A stretch of 23,760 nt of DNA from a virus, in the IMG/VR virus record IMGVR_UViG_3300022072_000133, positions 1 through 23,760 of that record. One strand, given 5' to 3'. Under the pieces are notes generated by a model, which ran no database searches, had not been told where the DNA came from, and saw only the letters and a list, made by a program, of their open reading frames with translations. Both the position numbers and the translations under genes were made by a program. Positions within the stretch are counted from its first letter, which is position 1, and the number at the start of each line of letters is the position of its first letter. Below, piece after piece: positions 21,627-23,760 of the stretch.

Positions 21627-22022
21627 ATGTCCAACGGCATAAACGGGTCCGAATCCCGCACGGTAAACAACCAGATCGTCAAACTAGCAAATGATGGCAA
21701 ATCTATTGCACAAATCGCGGACGGGGTTGGCATGACAAGCACTGCCGTCGCCTGCCGCATGACAACCTTGATGCGCAACGGTAAATTGAAGCCTTACTCC
21801 GAGCGGACTGGCCGCATCAACACGGAAGAAGGCCGTTACCGCATCCTGCGCAAGCGCTACAACCGCAACACGGGGAGCATCATGGAAATCCTGACGAGCA
21901 TCACGTTTGACGAGGCGTCGTGGATTTACAAGACGGCTCCAGAGGGTCTGACTATTGCTGAGTGGATCGGCGTACTATTGCGCGACGTGATCGCAGAGGA
22001 GAACGACAATGACAATGATTAA
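21627..22022 (+). CDS. Helix-turn-helix protein of unknown function
   Basis: The ATG at 21627 has GGAG seven bases upstream and is preferred to the GTG at 21621, though the latter would make a GTGA overlap. The 131-residue product has a helix-turn-helix early on (NNQIVKLANDGKSIAQIADGVGMTSTAVACRMTTLMRNGKL). A basic stretch (EGRYRILRKRYNRNTGSIMEIL) and a helical acidic end follow. DNA binding is likely; the target is unknown. Confidence 0.72.
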   Translation: MSNGINGSESRTVNNQIVKLANDGKSIAQIADGVGMTSTAVACRMTTLMRNGKLKPYSERTGRINTEEGRYRILRKRYNRNTGSIMEILTSITFDEASWIYKTAPEGLTIAEWIGVLLRDVIAEENDNDND

Positions 22023-22389
22023 CGCATTCAACTTAGACAGATCGCTGGCGACAAAGCACGAAGGTTTGATTGGGCGGGCGATGCAGCGACAGGCGAAGTC
22101 GGAGGGCCACTTGCAGGGCGCACCAAAGAAGGCAATGACAAACATGGGCGCGAGGGCTGACGGCACGCGGTCACTGGGCGAGATGGCCCTAGCGCACTTG
22201 CAATCTATCTCGCCGACGCGGATGATCCTGACAGACATCACGAAGGCCGTCTCCGGGTCGGAATTGCCGACGTCGCGTTACAGCGTCAAATACGCGCTGC
22301 AAGGGCTGATCAACCGTGGGCTGATCCAGCACGGGTTCTATCGGCGCAACCTGATCGAATACTGGTTTGAAGTGGAGGAAGACCTATGA
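22009..22389 (+). CDS. Winged-helix protein of unknown function
   Basis: GAGGAGAACGACA precedes the ATG; the gene overlaps the previous one by 14 bases. The first 45 residues are basic and polar (RAMQRQAKSEGHLQGAPKKAM). The rest forms a winged helix (SLGEMALAHLQSISPTRMILTDITKAV, TSRYSVKYALQGLINRGLIQHGFYRRNLIEYWFEV). This is the third consecutive gene with such a fold, so a small regulatory cluster is likely. Confidence 0.72.
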   Translation: MTMINAFNLDRSLATKHEGLIGRAMQRQAKSEGHLQGAPKKAMTNMGARADGTRSLGEMALAHLQSISPTRMILTDITKAVSGSELPTSRYSVKYALQGLINRGLIQHGFYRRNLIEYWFEVEEDL

Positions 22390-22595
22390 CGCCCCTTACC
22401 ACGATCTTGCTCGTCCATATCGGCGCGAACACATACAGCATGACATACCCTAGCCAGATGGCGTGCGGAGAGGCGCTGGTCGTCATAGCAGAGGCCGCAC
22501 CAGTCGTCGGGGAGCCACGCATCTGGGCTAGATGCGTGCGCACTTATGCTCCCAGCCAGTCGATCAGACCGCGTGCAAGAGGAGAAATAGAATGA
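22386..22595 (+). CDS. Small phage protein, 69 residues, possible secreted peptide
   Basis: It starts with an ATGA overlap and has GGAGG seven bases upstream. The product MTPLTTILLVHIGANTYSMT... has a hydrophobic start, two Cys (CGEALVV and ARCVRTYAP) and ends in the pattern YAPSQSIRPRARG. The hydrophobic N-terminus is short and carries no basic residue, so export is uncertain. Its ending recalls small phage-encoded proteins with paired cysteines. Function unknown. Confidence 0.6.
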   Translation: MTPLTTILLVHIGANTYSMTYPSQMACGEALVVIAEAAPVVGEPRIWARCVRTYAPSQSIRPRARGEIE

Positions 22596-22918
22596 CTAAA
22601 CTTGAAGACCTGAAAGCTGCCCGTGATGCTGCCGAAACTGCTTATGATGCCGCTCGTGCTGCTTATACTGCTCGTGCTGCTGCTTATGCTGCTGCTGAGG
22701 ATGCTTATGCTGATGCTCGTTATGCTGCTGAAGCTGACAGTGACCTGACCCCAGCCGACGCCGCCGTGCTTTCTTACCTGCGCGGGCAAGTGGACAGACT
22801 GCAAGATGAGCGTTACCGCCAGAACGCACGGCCCAGCATCGTCAACGAGCTGCAAATTGCCATGCGTGACCTGCGCGAGTTTACGTCAGCAAAACGGCAG
22901 CAGGGCTTCAACATCTGA
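22592..22918 (+). CDS. Ala/Tyr/Asp repeat coiled-coil protein
   Basis: The ATG at 22592 gives an ATGA overlap and has GGAG upstream; an earlier in-frame start is inside the preceding gene. The 108-residue product has residues 1-50 built from a degenerate (A/D)AAxxAYxA(R/A) repeat (TKLEDLKAARDAAETAYDAARAA...), predicted to be one long helix. A normal-composition half follows (LTPADAAVLSYLRGQVDRLQDERYRQ...MRDLREFTSAKRQQ). The repeat half uses mainly GCT and TAT codons, unlike its neighbours. Such Ala-rich coiled proteins occur in phages, with unknown role. Confidence 0.68.
   Translation: MTKLEDLKAARDAAETAYDAARAAYTARAAAYAAAEDAYADARYAAEADSDLTPADAAVLSYLRGQVDRLQDERYRQNARPSIVNELQIAMRDLREFTSAKRQQGFNI
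22613..22735 (+). repeat. GCT/TAT codon-repeat tract
   Basis: Within the coiled-coil gene the DNA is a degenerate tandem array of GCT, GAT, TAT and CGT codons (for example GCTGCTTATGCTGCTGCTGA at 22678-22697). This is typical of growth by replication slippage. Codon choice changes to GCC/GCG immediately after 22745. Confidence 0.7.
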
Positions 22919-23049
22919 GAGATCGTGTGGGGCGCAGTTAAAATGAGTTTTTCAGATGTAGCGCATTTGGTAGACACGTTTTGACCAGACAATCGCTTTT
23001 GCAAGCAGTTGAGCGCCCCACGTCACAGCCATAGCAAAAGGAGAGACCG
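22919..23049 (+). other. Non-coding gap with long-range inverted repeat; possible structured RNA
   Basis: No frame with a ribosome site is found from 22919 to 23049. GTGGGGCGC (22927-22935) and GCGCCCCAC (23013-23021) form perfect 9-base arms around 77 bases that include a small stem GCTT-TTGC-AAGC (22995-23006). The interior has a passing tRNA D-arm look (GCGCATTTGGTAGA) but lacks a T-arm and a matching D-stem. It lies inside the rightward run, so it would be transcribed. A structured RNA or intergenic mRNA stem is possible. Confidence 0.4.
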
Positions 23050-23193
23050 ATGCAAGACGAAAAAACAACAGTGACGATCCGAGGCAAATCTGCTTCGTCA
23101 CATCCAGAGCCACGCAAGTTCGCAGTCAGCCTGCCAGCGACACCGTGGGACAATGAAAAAGATGAACTAAACCCCATGATCTACAAATCATAA
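23050..23193 (+). CDS. Small unknown protein, 47 residues
   Basis: AAAAGGAGAGACCG precedes the ATG at 23050. The frame reads MQDEKTTVTIRGKSASSHPE then PRKFAVSLPATPWDNEKDEL and NPMIYKS. It is polar with one likely strand pair, and no family is recognised. The strong ribosome site and codon pattern support it. It is followed by a 55-base gap with a short hairpin (CAGAT/ATCTG near 23198-23213). Confidence 0.6.
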   Translation: MQDEKTTVTIRGKSASSHPEPRKFAVSLPATPWDNEKDELNPMIYKS

Positions 23194-23248
23194 ACAGATT
23201 TTATGATCTGCACGCCATACCAACAAAGCATATAAATAGGAGAAAACA

Positions 23249-23542
23249 ATGGACAATGAATTGCACAGCGAACATAGGAACGCCCGCAGCGGTGTGCTGG
23301 CGGAGGCCGATACGCTCATCAACGGCGATCGCCAAAAGCACTACGGCACGCCGCAGGAGAACTTCGCGGCCATCGCGCAAATGTGGTCGGCATATCTCGG
23401 CATCAGTGTATCACCCGCAGACGTTTGCAACTTGATGGCGTGCCTCAAGATTGCCCGCCTGCGCAATGGCGCTCACAGGGACTCATCGGTTGACGGATGC
23501 GGCTATCTTGCGCTGGGCTATGAACTAGACACCAACGGCTAA
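23249..23542 (+). CDS. DUF6378-type small phage protein
   Basis: AGGAGAAAACA precedes the ATG. The 97-residue product has the family pattern AEADTLINGDRQKHYGTPQENFAAIAQMWSAYLGISVSPADVCNLMACLKIARLRNGAHRDSSVDGCGYLALG. In this pattern GDRQ..YG.P..NF and the later D-GY are the conserved cores. Such proteins occur in many phages near nucleotide-metabolism or replication genes; their role is not established. It ends the rightward run and overlaps the convergent right-edge gene by 18 bases. Confidence 0.8.
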   Translation: MDNELHSEHRNARSGVLAEADTLINGDRQKHYGTPQENFAAIAQMWSAYLGISVSPADVCNLMACLKIARLRNGAHRDSSVDGCGYLALGYELDTNG

Positions 23543-23760
23543 CTCACGCAGCGTCTCGGTCAACGCGGCAGGCGTAAAGTCTGCCGTCTTGACCCTGACA
23601 AACGTCTGCGACATCAGCGGGTCGTTGCCGCGCACAAACAGCACAGTCGGCCCGTGTTTGCCGTCGATGCAGAGCGCGAACCAGTCGGCGCTGCTCTTGC
23701 CTATGCGGAACCCCGCCGACGCACCTCTCGCTGTGTAGCACGTTTTGACCTCTATGGAGA
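23525..23760 (-). CDS. C-terminal part of a PD-(D/E)XK-like nuclease, cut by the right edge
   Basis: Read leftward from the edge, the frame is open to TAG at 23525-23527 and gives 77 residues beginning SIEVKTCYTARGASAGFRIG then KSSADWFALCIDGKHGPTVLFVRGNDPLMSQTFVRVKT. The ExK pair (IEVKT), then an F.IGK...DWFAL strand, fits the second half of a PD-(D/E)XK nuclease core, such as Holliday-junction resolvase-like proteins. The start and the first catalytic Asp lie outside the window. It faces left, opposite to the small-gene run it meets. Confidence 0.6.
   Translation of the reverse strand, partial: SIEVKTCYTARGASAGFRIGKSSADWFALCIDGKHGPTVLFVRGNDPLMSQTFVRVKTADFTPAALTETLRELAVGV

Noticed and set aside
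22950-23010. tRNA-like string GCGCATTTGGTAGA
   Set aside because: There is no T-arm with GTTC, the D-stem bases do not pair, and no 7-bp acceptor stem fits at the correct distance.
1-23760. CRISPR array, insertion sequence, integrase or attachment site
   Set aside because: No regularly spaced repeat-spacer series, transposase or recombinase motif, or tRNA-derived attachment sequence could be found.

Overview
The window is a stretch of a tailed-phage genome or prophage, apparently with a short-tail (podovirus-like) virion. The evidence is a terminase pair, an SU10-type head-tail adaptor, a beta-propeller-like tail protein, tail-fibre genes and a replication/recombination module, all tightly packed with 1, 4 or 8 base start-stop overlaps. 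It is GC-rich with good Shine-Dalgarno sites. There are no tRNAs, rRNAs, CRISPRs, insertion sequences or integrase, and no phage-type RNA polymerase. The gene families recall phages of marine Alphaproteobacteria, but the host is an inference; nothing in the sequence names it.

Layout. (1) 1-12882, minus strand: the late block. Transcription runs right to left: HNH-AP2 nuclease, small and large terminase, a 533-residue unknown protein, a 42-residue basic protein, adaptor, two small tail proteins, a 674-residue tail fibre, a small protein, a beta-propeller-like protein, a C1q-like structural protein, a GNAT-like protein, a LysM protein and a Gly/Gln-rich protein cut by the left edge. Portal and major capsid genes are not seen and may lie to the left. 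One small plus-strand gene (8640-8807) sits inside this block. (2) 12883-13309: a non-coding control region with hairpins, a candidate promoter, a 15-base palindrome and two direct repeats. (3) 13310-20546, minus strand: early/middle genes, namely a ribbon-helix-helix-like peptide, resolvase-like nuclease, RecE-like exonuclease, SSB, RepA-type primase-helicase, a small unknown, a short C5-cytosine methyltransferase-like protein, a helix-turn-helix regulator and four unknowns. (4) 20547-20680: divergent control region. (5) 20681-23542, plus strand: a run of small genes, three with helix-turn-helix or winged-helix features. (6) The right edge cuts a minus-strand gene whose C-terminal part looks like a PD-(D/E)XK nuclease.

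How it fits together. The primase-helicase, SSB, exonuclease and resolvase form a replication-recombination set. The plus-strand run probably holds early regulators and host-takeover factors. The terminase and tail genes form the packaging and virion set.

The most unusual part is 14645-15030. Four inverted-repeat units with arms of the type GCGTCACTGG/CCAGTGACGC surround an isolated, near-perfect sigma70 promoter. A strong intrinsic terminator follows about 65 bases downstream on the plus strand, with no gene between. This predicts a small RNA next to, and antisense-facing, the helix-turn-helix gene, with one repeat arm lying in the promoter spacer like an operator.
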